From Hymenobacter translucens (GTDB taxonomy: Bacteria; Bacteroidota; Bacteroidia; Cytophagales; Hymenobacteraceae): a stretch of 64,000 bases of DNA. The position numbers were made by a program, and so were the translations under genes. The stretch is taken from the NCBI RefSeq assembly GCF_020685205.1, contig NZ_JAJERB010000007.1, forward strand, positions 226,507 through 290,506, given 5' to 3'. The notes beneath the pieces are model-generated. The model was given only the letters and a program-made list of their open reading frames with translations. It was not told the origin of the DNA and searched no databases. Numbering within the stretch: the stretch's first letter is position 1; the number at the start of each line of letters is the position of its first letter. This document shows positions 1 through 9,212 of the stretch, in pieces.

Positions 1-28
1 TAAGGCGGGCTTTGCGCGGGGAATTGTC

Positions 29-36
29 TACCTTTG
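29..36 (+). promoter_or_regulatory. -7 promoter box of typA
   Basis: TACCTTTG matches the Bacteroidota housekeeping -7 consensus TAnnTTTG and lies 20 nt before the typA ATG. No TTG at the usual spacing of about 20 nt is visible; the TTTG at 11-14 is only 14 nt away, so the -33 element is weak or absent. Confidence 0.6.
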
Positions 37-55
37 CGCCCGCAAAACCCTTAGT

Positions 56-1864
56 ATGCAGAACATCCGGAATATCGCAATCATTGCGCACGTTGACCAC
101 GGCAAGACCACGCTCGTGGACAAAATCATTCACGCCTCAAAGCTTTTCGACGAGCACCAGCAGTTCGACGATCTGATCCTCGACAACAACGACTTGGAGC
201 GTGAGCGGGGCATCACCATCGTCTCCAAGAACGTGTCCGTTCGCTACAAGGACGTTAAAATCAACATCATCGACACCCCTGGTCACGCCGACTTCGGCGG
301 TGAGGTAGAGCGGGTGCTCAAGATGGCCGACGGCGTGCTGCTGCTGGTAGATGCCTTCGAAGGCGCCATGCCCCAGACCCGCTTCGTGCTGGGCAAGGCC
401 ATCGACCTGGGCCTCAAGCCCATCGTGGTCGTCAACAAAGTAGACAAGGAAAACTGCCGGCCCGACGAGGTGCACGAGCAGGTATTCGACCTAATGTTCA
501 ACCTCGGCGCCAACGAAGACCAGCTGGACTTCGTGACGCTGTACGGTTCTTCGAAGCAGGGCTGGATGAGCACCGACTGGAAAACCAAAACCGACAGCAT
601 CATCCCGCTGCTCGACGCGGTAGTTGCTTCGATTCCGCCCGCCCCGGTGCTCGACGGCACGCCTCAGATGCAGGTTACCTCGCTCGACTACTCATCGTTC
701 GTGGGCCGTATCGCCATCGGCCGCGTGCACCGCGGTACGCTCAAGGAAGGCGCCAACATGAGCCTCGTGAAGCGCGACGGCACCATCAAGAAAGTTAAGA
801 TCAAAGAGCTGCAGGTATTCGAAGGTTTGGGCCGCACGAAAGTAGCCGAGGTTAGCTCGGGCGAAATCTGCGCCGTAACCGGCATCGAAGGCTTCGACAT
901 CGGTGATACCCTCGCTGACGCCGAAAACCCCGAAGGGCTGACCACCATCAGCATCGACGAGCCGACGATGAACATGCTGTTCACCATCAACAACTCGCCG
1001 TTCTTCGGTAAGGAAGGCAAGTTCGTGACCTCGCGTCACCTGCGCGACCGTCTGTTCAAGGAAACCGAGAAAAACCTGGCTTTGCGCGTCAAGGAAACCG
1101 ACCGCGAGGACACCTTCCTGGTGTACGGCCGCGGCATTCTGCACTTGTCGGTTCTGATCGAGACCATGCGTCGCGAAGGATTCGAGCTGCAGGTAGGCCA
1201 GCCTCAGGTGTTGTTCCGCGAGGACGAAAACGGCAACCGCCTCGAGCCCATCGAGCACCTCGTGGTCGACGTGCCGGAGGAAACCGCCGGTAAGGTGATT
1301 GAGCTGGTAACGATGCGCAAGGGCGAGCTGACCATCATGGAGCCCAAGGGCGACCTGCAGCACCTGGAGTTCAACATCCCCGCCCGCGGCCTGATCGGCC
1401 TGCGTAACAACGTGCTGACCGCCACCGCCGGTGAGGCCATCATGAACCACCGCTTCATGAGCTACGAGCCCTACAAGGGCGTGATTCCCGGCCGTATCTC
1501 CGGTTCGCTGATTTCGATGGACACCGGTGCCGGCACCGCCTACACCATCGACAAGATGCAGGACCGTGGCGAGTTCTTCGTTGATCCGGGCGAGGAAGTG
1601 TACGCCGGCCAGGTTATCGGTGAGCATACCCGCCCCAACGACCTGACCATCAACATTCAGAAAGGCAAGAAGCTGACGAACATGCGTGCTTCGGGCTCGG
1701 ATGAAAACGCCAAGATCATTCCCAAGCGTCAGTTCTCGCTCGAGGAAGCCATGGAATACATCCAGAAGGATGAGTACCTGGAGGTAACGCCCAAGTCGAT
1801 GCGGATGCGCAAGATCCTGCTCGACGAAAATGAGCGTCTGCGCTCGGCCAAGAAAATCGACTAG
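56..1864 (+). CDS. typA: Translational GTPase TypA/BipA
   Basis: Ribosome-binding GTPase of the EF-G/LepA superfamily, known in other bacteria for 50S assembly and growth under cold or stress. The 602-residue length is normal for the family. The G domain is complete: G1 AHVDHGKTT at about residues 11-19, the RGITI switch, DTPGH of G3 and NKVDK of G4, followed by domains II, III, V and the TypA-specific C-terminal domain (RGLIGLR, SMRMRKILL). The ATG at 56 places the first beta-strand (NIRNIAIIAHVDHG) correctly and follows a TAnnTTTG box by 20 nt. The gene stands alone and ends in a strong hairpin terminator 18 nt after the stop. Nothing unusual was seen. Confidence 0.98.
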   Translation: MQNIRNIAIIAHVDHGKTTLVDKIIHASKLFDEHQQFDDLILDNNDLERERGITIVSKNVSVRYKDVKINIIDTPGHADFGGEVERVLKMADGVLLLVDAFEGAMPQTRFVLGKAIDLGLKPIVVVNKVDKENCRPDEVHEQVFDLMFNLGANEDQLDFVTLYGSSKQGWMSTDWKTKTDSIIPLLDAVVASIPPAPVLDGTPQMQVTSLDYSSFVGRIAIGRVHRGTLKEGANMSLVKRDGTIKKVKIKELQVFEGLGRTKVAEVSSGEICAVTGIEGFDIGDTLADAENPEGLTTISIDEPTMNMLFTINNSPFFGKEGKFVTSRHLRDRLFKETEKNLALRVKETDREDTFLVYGRGILHLSVLIETMRREGFELQVGQPQVLFREDENGNRLEPIEHLVVDVPEETAGKVIELVTMRKGELTIMEPKGDLQHLEFNIPARGLIGLRNNVLTATAGEAIMNHRFMSYEPYKGVIPGRISGSLISMDTGAGTAYTIDKMQDRGEFFVDPGEEVYAGQVIGEHTRPNDLTINIQKGKKLTNMRASGSDENAKIIPKRQFSLEEAMEYIQKDEYLEVTPKSMRMRKILLDENERLRSAKKID

Positions 1865-1881
1865 TTTTAAATTGGTAGTAT

Positions 1882-1915
1882 CAAAAAAGGCGCGGCTTCG
1901 GTCGTGCCTTTTTTG
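1882..1915 (+). terminator. Rho-independent terminator of typA
   Basis: The left arm CAAAAAAGGC (1882-1891) pairs with GCCTTTTTTG (1906-1915), giving a hairpin whose right arm is the T-tract. Because both arms carry A/T runs it could also stop transcripts coming from the other strand. Confidence 0.85.
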
Positions 1916-1977
1916 TCTTTATGCCAACCGGTATCAGTGCTTTCTGCTATCTTGATAATGATTTTACACAATTCATT

Positions 1978-2880
1978 ATGATACGACTTCTACTGACTGT
2001 GCTGGCTTTCTCCACGGGAGCCTTTTATCAGAAAACGACGGCCCAAAGTATTATCGCCGGGGCCACTGCCGGGGTGCGTCACGTTGACATCAGCCCGGAC
2101 CGGGTTGTCGCCGTAACCCGCCCGGCCGGACCAAACACAACCGTGCAGCAGTTTGACTCGCTCGATCTGGACAGCGACGGGCGGTTTGACCTGCGCCTGG
2201 TTGCCTTCAGCACTACCTGGTCGCAGGCCGGCCGGACCGGGACCAGCTCCGAGGCGCTGCTTCTGCCCCTGCACACCGACGTTGAAATTGCCGCTGCATC
2301 CGGAGGCCCGGTTATCATTGGCTTCACGCCCTCCAGCGAGATTCAGAGCAGCTTACCCCCGCCCACCGGCAGCCCTTCACTGCCCAACATCTGGGCTAAC
2401 CCTTCCAATCTGTACCGCAACGCGGCGCTGGCTCATATCGAAACCAACCCGGCCGGCGGCCGGAGCTACGGGTACTGGAATAGCGGGCAGGATATCTATG
2501 CCGGCGTGCGGCTCCGCAGCACAGCTGGTGCCGGCTGGGCGTATGGCTGGGTTGGATTGCAGGTCAGCAACCTGACGCTGCAAAGCATCACCCTCACCAT
2601 CAAAGGATACGCGTTCGAGCAGCTGATTCTGGCTACCCCGCAGGCAGCGGCCCGCACATGGCAGCTTTATCCCAACCCGGCAGCAGAAATTCTCCGGCTG
2701 CGGACGGAACGGTCCGGCCAGCTCCGCCTGCTGGACGCCGCGGGCCGGGTAGTGCAGCAGCACATCCTGACCGCCGGGGGCGAGCAGGAACTGAGCATTG
2801 CCACGTTACCGGCGGGCATCTACCTGCTGGAACTTACCACCGCTGCCGGCCGAACCACCCAGCGGCTGCACAAACTTTAG
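1978..2880 (+). CDS. T9SS-secreted protein (type A sorting domain), paralogue 1
   Basis: Predicted secreted protein of 300 residues with no enzymatic motif that I recognise. I chose the ATG at 1978 over the in-frame ATG at 1921, because from 1978 the protein begins with a clean signal peptide (MIRLLLTVLAFSTGAF, cleavage after TTAQS) and a near-match -7 box (TATCTTG, 1948-1954) sits 24 nt upstream. The last 70 or so residues are a T9SS type A sorting domain (YPNPAAEILRL ... LPAGIYLLEL), which in Bacteroidota directs export across the outer membrane and removal by PorU. The middle contains DLDSDGRFDLRLV, reminiscent of a calcium-binding D-x-D-x-D-G loop. The next gene (3050-3922) has the same layout and a related N-terminus (IIAGATAGVR against IVAGQTAGLR), so the two are probably tandem duplicates. 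Confidence 0.85.
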   Translation: MIRLLLTVLAFSTGAFYQKTTAQSIIAGATAGVRHVDISPDRVVAVTRPAGPNTTVQQFDSLDLDSDGRFDLRLVAFSTTWSQAGRTGTSSEALLLPLHTDVEIAAASGGPVIIGFTPSSEIQSSLPPPTGSPSLPNIWANPSNLYRNAALAHIETNPAGGRSYGYWNSGQDIYAGVRLRSTAGAGWAYGWVGLQVSNLTLQSITLTIKGYAFEQLILATPQAAARTWQLYPNPAAEILRLRTERSGQLRLLDAAGRVVQQHILTAGGEQELSIATLPAGIYLLELTTAAGRTTQRLHKL

Positions 2881-3049
2881 CGCCAGGAGCGCCCGGCTCC
2901 AGGCCGGTCAAGTGTTCTTTCATTCAACTGCAACAGCCCATGCCCCACAGCTGCTCCCGGTTCGCGTGCAGGCAGCTTTTTTCAATTTACAAGCACCTCT
3001 TTTAGCTTAGAACCCGAATCATCCTCACCTATACTCTGCCTGGTATCCC

Positions 3050-3922
3050 ATGAAACTCCGTCTGCTGCTCTTGTTGGGGTTGTGCTTAGTTGGATTAATG
3101 CCCGCGTCCTATGCCCAGCAGGGCCGGATTGTCGCGGGTCAGACCGCCGGCTTGCGCGTCATGCCCAGTACAATCAATTTTGGCTGTAGTCCCGCGGGAT
3201 TCTGCCAGGAGCTGGACGTAGACGGCGACGGTCAGAACGACCTGATCCTCAGCACCCGCACCGTCGGTACGGGCAGCGGCTCCGGCGTATATTACATTGA
3301 AGCAGAAGCCAAACGTGCCGATACCGAAGTAGCCGGGGCCGACTCGGCTACGTGGGGAACAACGGTCCGTAACCGCGGCATGGCTTTGCCCCTGGCCGCG
3401 GGCGACAGTATCAGCAGCCGGCCGCGAAGCAGTGGGCGCTACGTGTGGTGGAAGCCGGCTTCGGGTACGCTGATGAGCAAAGCATCCCTGTATTTCAGCC
3501 AGGTTTCCCCATCCGGGTCCAGCACCTCCGGCTACTGGCGGGATACCGCAACCCACTACCTCGGCCTGCGCATGGCCCAAAGAGGTGGCGGGTACCGCTA
3601 CGGCTGGCTGCGCATAAAGGGGCAGGCCACCGTGCGGAGCTATGCCTTCCAGACCTCGATAAACCCGGTCCGCCCCGGTCAGCTTGCGGGCCTGGCCATC
3701 TACCCCAACCCGGCGAACGGTCAGCTATTTGTGCAGCTGCCCACGCCGGGCTCAGCCCGGGTTGAAATTCTGGATGCCCGGGGCGCCTGCCGGCGGGAGC
3801 AGCTCATTCTGACCGGCTCTGCCCCTGCCGAGCTGCTGCTGACTGGCCTTGCCCCGGGTTTGTACCTGGTGCGGGTTTCTACTGCGGCAGGCAGCTTCAC
3901 CCAGCGCATTATCCGGCAGTAA
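3050..3922 (+). CDS. T9SS-secreted protein (type A sorting domain), paralogue 2
   Basis: Predicted secreted protein of 290 residues. The signal peptide (MKLRLLLLLGLCLVGLMP, cleavage near SYAQQ) is followed by RIVAGQTAGLR, a D-rich loop (LDVDGDGQNDLIL) that resembles dockerin or EF-hand-like calcium sites, and a T9SS type A sorting domain over the last 70 residues (IYPNPANGQLFVQLP ... APGLYLVRV). It shares order and several short motifs with the preceding gene, 169 nt upstream on the same strand. Function unknown; a surface or secreted structural role is inference from the sorting signal alone. The start is the only one that gives a proper signal peptide. Confidence 0.85.
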   Translation: MKLRLLLLLGLCLVGLMPASYAQQGRIVAGQTAGLRVMPSTINFGCSPAGFCQELDVDGDGQNDLILSTRTVGTGSGSGVYYIEAEAKRADTEVAGADSATWGTTVRNRGMALPLAAGDSISSRPRSSGRYVWWKPASGTLMSKASLYFSQVSPSGSSTSGYWRDTATHYLGLRMAQRGGGYRYGWLRIKGQATVRSYAFQTSINPVRPGQLAGLAIYPNPANGQLFVQLPTPGSARVEILDARGACRREQLILTGSAPAELLLTGLAPGLYLVRVSTAAGSFTQRIIRQ

Positions 3923-3970
3923 ACGCTCCCCGGATTCGTGTAGTGGAAAAGATGCGGCGGCGCTTTTCTG

Positions 3971-4258
3971 CTACCGCCGCACGTCGAATGCCAAGCAGCC
4001 TTGCACGGGCCCGGTGCTGACTTCCACTCTGTCGACCCGGGCGGCGGGCGGCCCCTGCCGGCACCAGCTTTCCAGGTCGTCGAGGGCCGGAACGGAGCCT
4101 TCGGCTTCAATCGTGACGGTACCGTCCTCGTTGTTTTGCACGTAGCCGGTGAGGCCTAGCCGGCGGGCCTGCTCCCGGGTGCTCTGCCGAAAGAAAACAC
4201 CTTGTACGCGGCCATGAACATGAAACGTGCGGTGCTCATCGGGGGTGGTACGGGTCAT
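3971..4258 (-). CDS. acyP: Acylphosphatase
   Basis: Small cytosolic enzyme that hydrolyses acyl phosphates to carboxylate and phosphate. The 95 residues cover the whole single-domain fold. The P-loop GRVQGVFFR holds the catalytic arginine (R24), and GYVQNNEDGTV holds the catalytic asparagine (N42) and the conserved DGTV turn. The second glycine of the usual VQGVGFR is F here, a change seen in many family members. It is a single gene convergent with the T9SS gene at 3050-3922 (48 nt between stops, with no obvious terminator). Confidence 0.93.
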   Translation of the reverse strand: MTRTTPDEHRTFHVHGRVQGVFFRQSTREQARRLGLTGYVQNNEDGTVTIEAEGSVPALDDLESWCRQGPPAARVDRVEVSTGPVQGCLAFDVRR

Positions 4259-4523
4259 GGCGCTGGCTGGGATTAACGGAAGGAAATTCCGGTCTACGGG
4301 ATGCCGGTCTGGCGGTCTTAGCTACGAAAAACAGCTCAGGCAGCGGCTACTTCAGGCACCCGCTGTCCGTTGAGCTGCAACACGCTGAATTTACGGGCGG
4401 CTTCGGGCTTTTACGGCTCTGGCAGCCTCTGGTCTGCCTTTTAGTACCGAGTTTTGCTTTGTTTTCATTCCAGGCCTGCCGGATCTGATGCAACCGTTTT
4501 TATTCTTTTAAGATCATCCTACT

Positions 4524-7500
4524 ATGCGCATTCTACTCTCTGCTGTCAGCTTATTTCTTCCTCTGGTAACCCTCGCGGCTGAGCCGGCCTTGCCCGGCTT
4601 CGACTTTGTGCCGAACCAGAAGCAGTGGCCGGCCCGGGTCCGGTACAGTACCGAGGTGCCCGGCGGCCGGCTGTTTCTTGAAAACTCCGCCTTTACCTAT
4701 AGCCTGCGGGAGCCCCTCTCCGACCACGACGCTCACGCCAACAAGCCGGTGCGCGGGCACGCGTTCCGGATGCAGCTGGTGGGCGCGGCCAAGACGCCCC
4801 GGATAAGCCCCGAAGCCAAGCGCGCCAGCTACCAGAACTTCTTTCTCGGCAACGACCCGCAGCAGTGGGCCGGCAACGTGCCGGTGTTCGGGCAGCTGCG
4901 CTACCAGCAGGTGTATCCGGGCATCGACCTGGTGTGGCACACGGCGGCCAGCGGGCAGCTGGAGTACGACTACGAAGTGGCGCCCAAGGCCAACCCCCGC
5001 CTGATCCGGATGCGCTACGAAGGGCTGGACAAGGTCGAGCTGCAGAACGGCGAGCTACGCCTGCATACCAGCCTGGGCACCCAGACCGAGCAGGCTCCGG
5101 TGGCGTATCAGCTGAATGCTGGGGGCCGGCAGGAGCCGGTGGCCTGTCGTTTCGTGCTGCGCAACGGGGAGGTAAGCTTCGAGCTCACCGGCTCCTACGA
5201 CCCGACCCGCAAGCTCATCATCGACCCTTCCCTGATTTTCTGCACGTACTCGGGCACCTCGGGCGGCATGTCGGCCAACTGCGCCACCTCTGATGCGCTT
5301 GGCAACGTGTATACGTCGGGCTACCTTATTTCTACGCCTTACCCCGTTACCGTGGGGGCCTTCCAGACCACCGGGCGGTTTAATAACGTGGGCATTTCCA
5401 AGTACAGCCCCGATGGCCGCACCCTGCTGTACTCTACCTACATGGGCGGCCGCACGTCCAACGGAACCGAGTACCCGCTTAAGCTGGTGGTAAATGCCGC
5501 CGGGGAGATTCACCTGCTGGCGCTTACCAGCTCATCCGACTTCCCCGTCACCCCGACCGGCTTCCGCCGCACGCTGAATGGCGGTCAGGACATGACGGTG
5601 ACGCGGTTTAACGCGAGCGGCAGCGCCCTGCTGGGGTCCACCTTCATCGGGGGCAGCAGCTCCGAGGCCGGTAGCCTGTCATCGGTGCCCGGAGCCATGA
5701 CGCTCGACGCCGCGGGCAACGTGCTGGTGGGGGGCACCACGTTTTCGATGGATTTTCCGACCCAAAGCGCCTTTCAGGCCAACTACGGGGGAAATTCGGA
5801 TGGCTTCGTGACAAAGCTCAACCCCACGCTTTCTGCCCTGGTCTGGTCGACGTTTCTGGGCGGCAGCAACAACGACCAGGTAAACGACCTGCGCGTAGCG
5901 GCCAACGGCTCGGTGTACGTGTGCGGGCAAACCAGCAGCGCCAACTTCCCGACTACGCCCGGGGTGATTAACCGCACCTTGTCCGGCACCGATGGCTTCC
6001 TGGCCAACATCAGCGCCACGGGCAACGTGCTTCAGGCCAGCACCCTGCTGGGCAGCCCGGGCTTCGACTCGGGGCATTACCTCGACTTCAACTCCCAGGG
6101 CCAGGTGTGCGTAGCCGGCGAAACGGCAGGCACGGGCTACCCCATCACGGGCGGGGTGTATTCCTACACGGCCGCGCCCGGACAATCGGTTTTCCTGCAC
6201 TGCCTGTCGCCAAACCTCACGTCCACCATCTTCTCGACCCGGATCAGCGGGCTTGGGCAAAATTCTTCCGGGGTCACCACCTTTGCTATCGACGAGTGCG
6301 ACCGGATCATGTTCAGCGCCTACGCCAATGCGCAGCAGGTGGCGGCACCGGTGACCAGTGATGCCCTCTACGGCACCACCCGCAGCATCTACCTGTCGGT
6401 GCTGGGCCCGCAAGCCAGCTCCCTCATCTACGGCAGCTTTATGGGCAGCATCAACGCCTTCAGCACCCACCTGCACCCGGCGGCGGCCAGCTCCATCAAC
6501 AAGCAGGGCGTGCTGACTCATATTGAGTGCACCACGGCCCGGGACCACCCCACCACGCCGGGCGTTTACGCCTTTACGTCCCGCGCCGTGGGCAACGATG
6601 GCGCCATCTTCCGGTTTAACCTGAGCAGCAACACCATTGCCGACTTCGCGGCCCGGGTAGCGCCGGTGGCGCCGGGGTGCAGCCCGCTGCCCGTGCAGTT
6701 TGTAAACAACAGCGTGGGCGCCAGCAGCTACCAGTGGGATTTCCGGGACGGCACCACGGCTGTTACGACAAACCCACAGCATACCTTCACCAACCCCGGC
6801 ACCTACCAGGTGCAGCTGATTGCCATTCGCTCGGTGGCCTGCGGCCGCCCCCGCGACACAGCCACCGTTACCGTAACGGTTCTGCCAAAGCCGGCCGATG
6901 AGTTACGCAACGTCCTGCTGGGCTGCAACCAGACCATCAGCCTCGATGCCGGCGTGGCGGCGCCCGAGTACCAGTGGTCGACCGGGGAGCGGACCCGCAC
7001 CATTCAGGGCATCCGGGCGCCAGGCGTGTACTCCGTCCGGCCAATTTTCCCGGGAGTGTGCCCCTATTTCATTCAGTTCACCGTGGTGCGCGACCCTTCA
7101 ACCTTCCCCCCCGACGAGGTGCGCACGGTGCAGCTGGACTGCGCCCAGCCCCTGACCCTGGACGCCGGGGTAGCCGCCCCGGATTATGAGTGGTCGACCG
7201 GGGAGCGGACCCGCACGATTCAGCGGGTTTCGCAGCCGGGACGCTACTCCGTCCGGCCCCTGTTCCCGGATGGTTGCCCCTACACCATCAATTTTGACGT
7301 GGTGCGCGACCCTACCCTTCTGAACCTGCCCAATGTCATTACCCCCAACAAGGACGGCTTAAACGACTTCCTGGTGCTGCCCGCTACGGTGCAGGGCAGC
7401 ACCGTAGCCATCTACAACCGGTGGGGCCGGCAGGTATTTCAGAGCAGCACGTACGCCAACGACTGGCAGGGCGAAGGACAGGCAGCGGGTATCTACTACT

Positions 7501-7568
7501 ACCACGTCACGCCCCGCACGGGCTGCCTTGAAGCCCCGCTGAAGGGCTGGGTTGAAATCGTGCGGTAG
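4524..7568 (+). CDS. SBBP-repeat/PKD surface protein with T9SS type B sorting domain
   Basis: Secreted modular protein of 1014 residues. A signal peptide (MRILLSAVSLFLPLVTLAA) is followed by the N-terminal domain usual for this class (FVPNQKQWPARVRYSTEV at about 30), then beta-propeller SBBP-type repeats at about residues 240-690 (YSTYMGG, GSTFIGGSS, WSTFLGGSN, GNVYVCGQT style), and a PKD domain near 705-790 (YQWDFRDGT ... HTFTNPGTYQVQL). Two tandem 72-residue modules follow, each with WSTGERTRTIQ. The C-terminus is a type B (gliding-motility-associated) sorting domain, NVITPNKDGLNDF through IYNRWGRQVF to WVEIVR. Proteins of this kind are surface-attached or secreted in gliding Bacteroidota; the ligand is unknown. 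The upstream 265 nt contain an interrupted hairpin (4332-4377) but no clear promoter box. Confidence 0.88.
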   Translation: MRILLSAVSLFLPLVTLAAEPALPGFDFVPNQKQWPARVRYSTEVPGGRLFLENSAFTYSLREPLSDHDAHANKPVRGHAFRMQLVGAAKTPRISPEAKRASYQNFFLGNDPQQWAGNVPVFGQLRYQQVYPGIDLVWHTAASGQLEYDYEVAPKANPRLIRMRYEGLDKVELQNGELRLHTSLGTQTEQAPVAYQLNAGGRQEPVACRFVLRNGEVSFELTGSYDPTRKLIIDPSLIFCTYSGTSGGMSANCATSDALGNVYTSGYLISTPYPVTVGAFQTTGRFNNVGISKYSPDGRTLLYSTYMGGRTSNGTEYPLKLVVNAAGEIHLLALTSSSDFPVTPTGFRRTLNGGQDMTVTRFNASGSALLGSTFIGGSSSEAGSLSSVPGAMTLDAAGNVLVGGTTFSMDFPTQSAFQANYGGNSDGFVTKLNPTLSALVWSTFLGGSNNDQVNDLRVAANGSVYVCGQTSSANFPTTPGVINRTLSGTDGFLANISATGNVLQASTLLGSPGFDSGHYLDFNSQGQVCVAGETAGTGYPITGGVYSYTAAPGQSVFLHCLSPNLTSTIFSTRISGLGQNSSGVTTFAIDECDRIMFSAYANAQQVAAPVTSDALYGTTRSIYLSVLGPQASSLIYGSFMGSINAFSTHLHPAAASSINKQGVLTHIECTTARDHPTTPGVYAFTSRAVGNDGAIFRFNLSSNTIADFAARVAPVAPGCSPLPVQFVNNSVGASSYQWDFRDGTTAVTTNPQHTFTNPGTYQVQLIAIRSVACGRPRDTATVTVTVLPKPADELRNVLLGCNQTISLDAGVAAPEYQWSTGERTRTIQGIRAPGVYSVRPIFPGVCPYFIQFTVVRDPSTFPPDEVRTVQLDCAQPLTLDAGVAAPDYEWSTGERTRTIQRVSQPGRYSVRPLFPDGCPYTINFDVVRDPTLLNLPNVITPNKDGLNDFLVLPATVQGSTVAIYNRWGRQVFQSSTYANDWQGEGQAAGIYYYHVTPRTGCLEAPLKGWVEIVR
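6895..7324 (+). repeat. Tandem intragenic 216-bp duplication
   Basis: Two consecutive in-frame modules repeat with a period of 216 nt (72 codons). The block encoding WSTGERTRTI begins at 6975 and recurs at 7191 with nearly identical DNA. Each module runs from P-A/P-D-E through the cysteine pair to VVRDP. Confidence 0.85.
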
Positions 7569-7633
7569 CAAACGTTCAGCCGACGCCTCCTGCCCCGCTT
7601 CGCTTCCTGACATTTCCCCCTGATCATCGAGCC

Positions 7634-8368
7634 ATGTCCGGGCCTCCTGCTGCCCTGCTTTACCTGTTGATGATTCTGCTGCCGGTGCTGGCTACGGCGG
7701 TGGCGCTGGCAGCCGGGGGCTGGCTGCGGCGGGCGTACGTTTTTTCGTCCCGCCTGCTGCTGGGTGCGTTAATGCTCGGCGGGGGCCTGTATAAGCTTTC
7801 CGACAACCAGATCCGGGGGCTGATGGGCCCACCAATGAACCACGCGTTTCTGGCCGCCAACGGGCTTGAAATCTTTGCCCAATTTATCGGCGTAGCACAG
7901 TTCACGATCGGGCTGCTGCTGCTCACGGGGCGGTTTGCCCTGCTGGGCGCGGTAATGCTGGTGCCGATGTGGGTGGGCATTGTGATGCTGACCTGGTCGC
8001 AGCACTGGACCGGTACGCCCTACCTCACGACTGGCTTTCTCGTGCTCACCATCGGCCTGCTGCTCCACGACTTCGACCGGCTGAAATGGCTGGTGTACCC
8101 GCCCGCGCATCCGGCGGTGCTACGGCAGGAGCGCCTGCGGACCGGTCCGGTGGGGCTGGAGCTGTTGTGGTGGCTGGGCGCGGCCATAATGCTGGTCGGA
8201 AGCCTGCTGTACCCGGTTTCCCTGGAGGTGATGAAGGGCACGATGGTGGCCGGGCTGGCAGTGCTGCTGGCCGCAGCCGGCAGGCTCTGGTGGGGCAGCC
8301 GCAAAGCGGGCTTTACCCGTGGTGCCGCTATGCGTCCCGCTGCCGCACCGCTTCAAACGTCAGAATAG
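7634..8368 (+). CDS. DoxX-like integral membrane protein
   Basis: Inner-membrane protein of 244 residues with about six or seven hydrophobic segments and no extracytoplasmic domain. The central part (SSRLLLGALMLGGGLYKLSD, then FAQFIGVAQFTIGLLLLTGR) has the four-helix layout of the DoxX/DoxX-like superfamily, with an extra helix at the N-terminus and two more after a charged loop (HDFDRLKWLVYPP). Members act in thiol or redox stress or are uncharacterised; no specific role can be assigned. The 3' end overlaps the 3' end of the convergent RNA methylase gene by 41 bp, so the two transcripts would be antisense at their ends. Confidence 0.7.
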   Translation: MSGPPAALLYLLMILLPVLATAVALAAGGWLRRAYVFSSRLLLGALMLGGGLYKLSDNQIRGLMGPPMNHAFLAANGLEIFAQFIGVAQFTIGLLLLTGRFALLGAVMLVPMWVGIVMLTWSQHWTGTPYLTTGFLVLTIGLLLHDFDRLKWLVYPPAHPAVLRQERLRTGPVGLELLWWLGAAIMLVGSLLYPVSLEVMKGTMVAGLAVLLAAAGRLWWGSRKAGFTRGAAMRPAAAPLQTSE

Positions 8369-9140
8369 CGGTGGCGGTGCTGACGTTGAGCGAGTCGATG
8401 GCCCCGCGCATAGGAATGATGATGGTGGCCGTACAGGCCTGGCGCAGCTCCGCGGTAAGGCCGTCGGCTTCCGTGCCCATCACAAACGCGGTGGGCCCGC
8501 GGAAGTCAAAGTCGGTGTAGGGCCGGGCCTGGTCGGTGAGGGCGGCGGCATAGGTCCGGATGCCCTGTTCGGCGCACCAGGCGAGTAGCTCGTCCCGCGA
8601 CGTGGCCACGGTAGGCACCGTAAACAGGCAGCCGATGCTGGCCCGGATGGCGTTGGGGTTATACAGGTCGGTGCGCGGGTCGCAGATGATGACGGCGTCG
8701 GCCTGGGCAGCGTCGGCCGTGCGCAGGATAGCGCCCAGGTTGCCCGGCTTCTCTACCGCCTCCAGCACCAGCAGCAGCGGATTGACGGGCAGCTGCAGGT
8801 CCTGCAGGCGCCGCCGGGGCGGTCGGGCCAGGGCCAGAATGCCGTCGGAGCCCTCCCGGTACGCCACTTTCTCAAACACGGCTTTGGAAACCTGCAGCCA
8901 CTCGGTCGCCGGGTCGAGGCGCTGCTCCAGCTCCCGCACCTGCTCGGCCGTCGCCAGCTCGGGGCATACAAACAGCGTGGGCACCGGAATGCCGGCCTGC
9001 CGGGCAATGGTCAGCTCCCGGAACCCCTCGATGATGGTCAGGTCCTGGCTGCGCCGCTCCGAGGATTTCTGCTGCAGGCGAAGCAGGTTCTTGATGCGCG
9101 GGTTCTGGGGGCTGGAAATGAAGTCGGGAGCGGCAGGCAT
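8328..9140 (-). CDS. SpoU/TrmH-family RNA 2'-O-methyltransferase
   Basis: SAM-dependent methylase of the SPOUT superfamily that modifies a ribose in rRNA or tRNA; the exact target cannot be told from sequence. The 270 residues contain an N-terminal substrate-binding domain (SSPQNPRIKNLLRLQQKS, close to the L30e-like domain of RlmB/TsnR) and the catalytic knot with all three motifs: EKPGNLGAILRTADA (motif 1, with the conserved N and R), FVMGTEADGL (motif 2) and IPMRGAIDSLNVSTATAI (motif 3). The start is supported by TATCTTCG on this strand (9163-9170), 23 nt upstream, a one-base variant of the -7 box. Confidence 0.92.
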   Translation of the reverse strand: MPAAPDFISSPQNPRIKNLLRLQQKSSERRSQDLTIIEGFRELTIARQAGIPVPTLFVCPELATAEQVRELEQRLDPATEWLQVSKAVFEKVAYREGSDGILALARPPRRRLQDLQLPVNPLLLVLEAVEKPGNLGAILRTADAAQADAVIICDPRTDLYNPNAIRASIGCLFTVPTVATSRDELLAWCAEQGIRTYAAALTDQARPYTDFDFRGPTAFVMGTEADGLTAELRQACTATIIIPMRGAIDSLNVSTATAILTFEAVRQRDA

Positions 9141-9162
9141 GGGCGCGGGTGTGAGGAAAGCG

Positions 9163-9170
9163 CGAAGATA
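9163..9170 (-). promoter_or_regulatory. Variant -7 box (TAnnTTCG) of the RNA methylase gene
   Basis: Read on the minus strand this is TATCTTCG, one base from TAnnTTTG, 23 nt before the start codon at 9140. The same TTCG variant recurs before three other starts in this window. Confidence 0.35.
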
Positions 9171-9212
9171 CGCGCCCGGGACGGCGGGCGACGAACTTTA
9201 CCGGCGGCAGCG

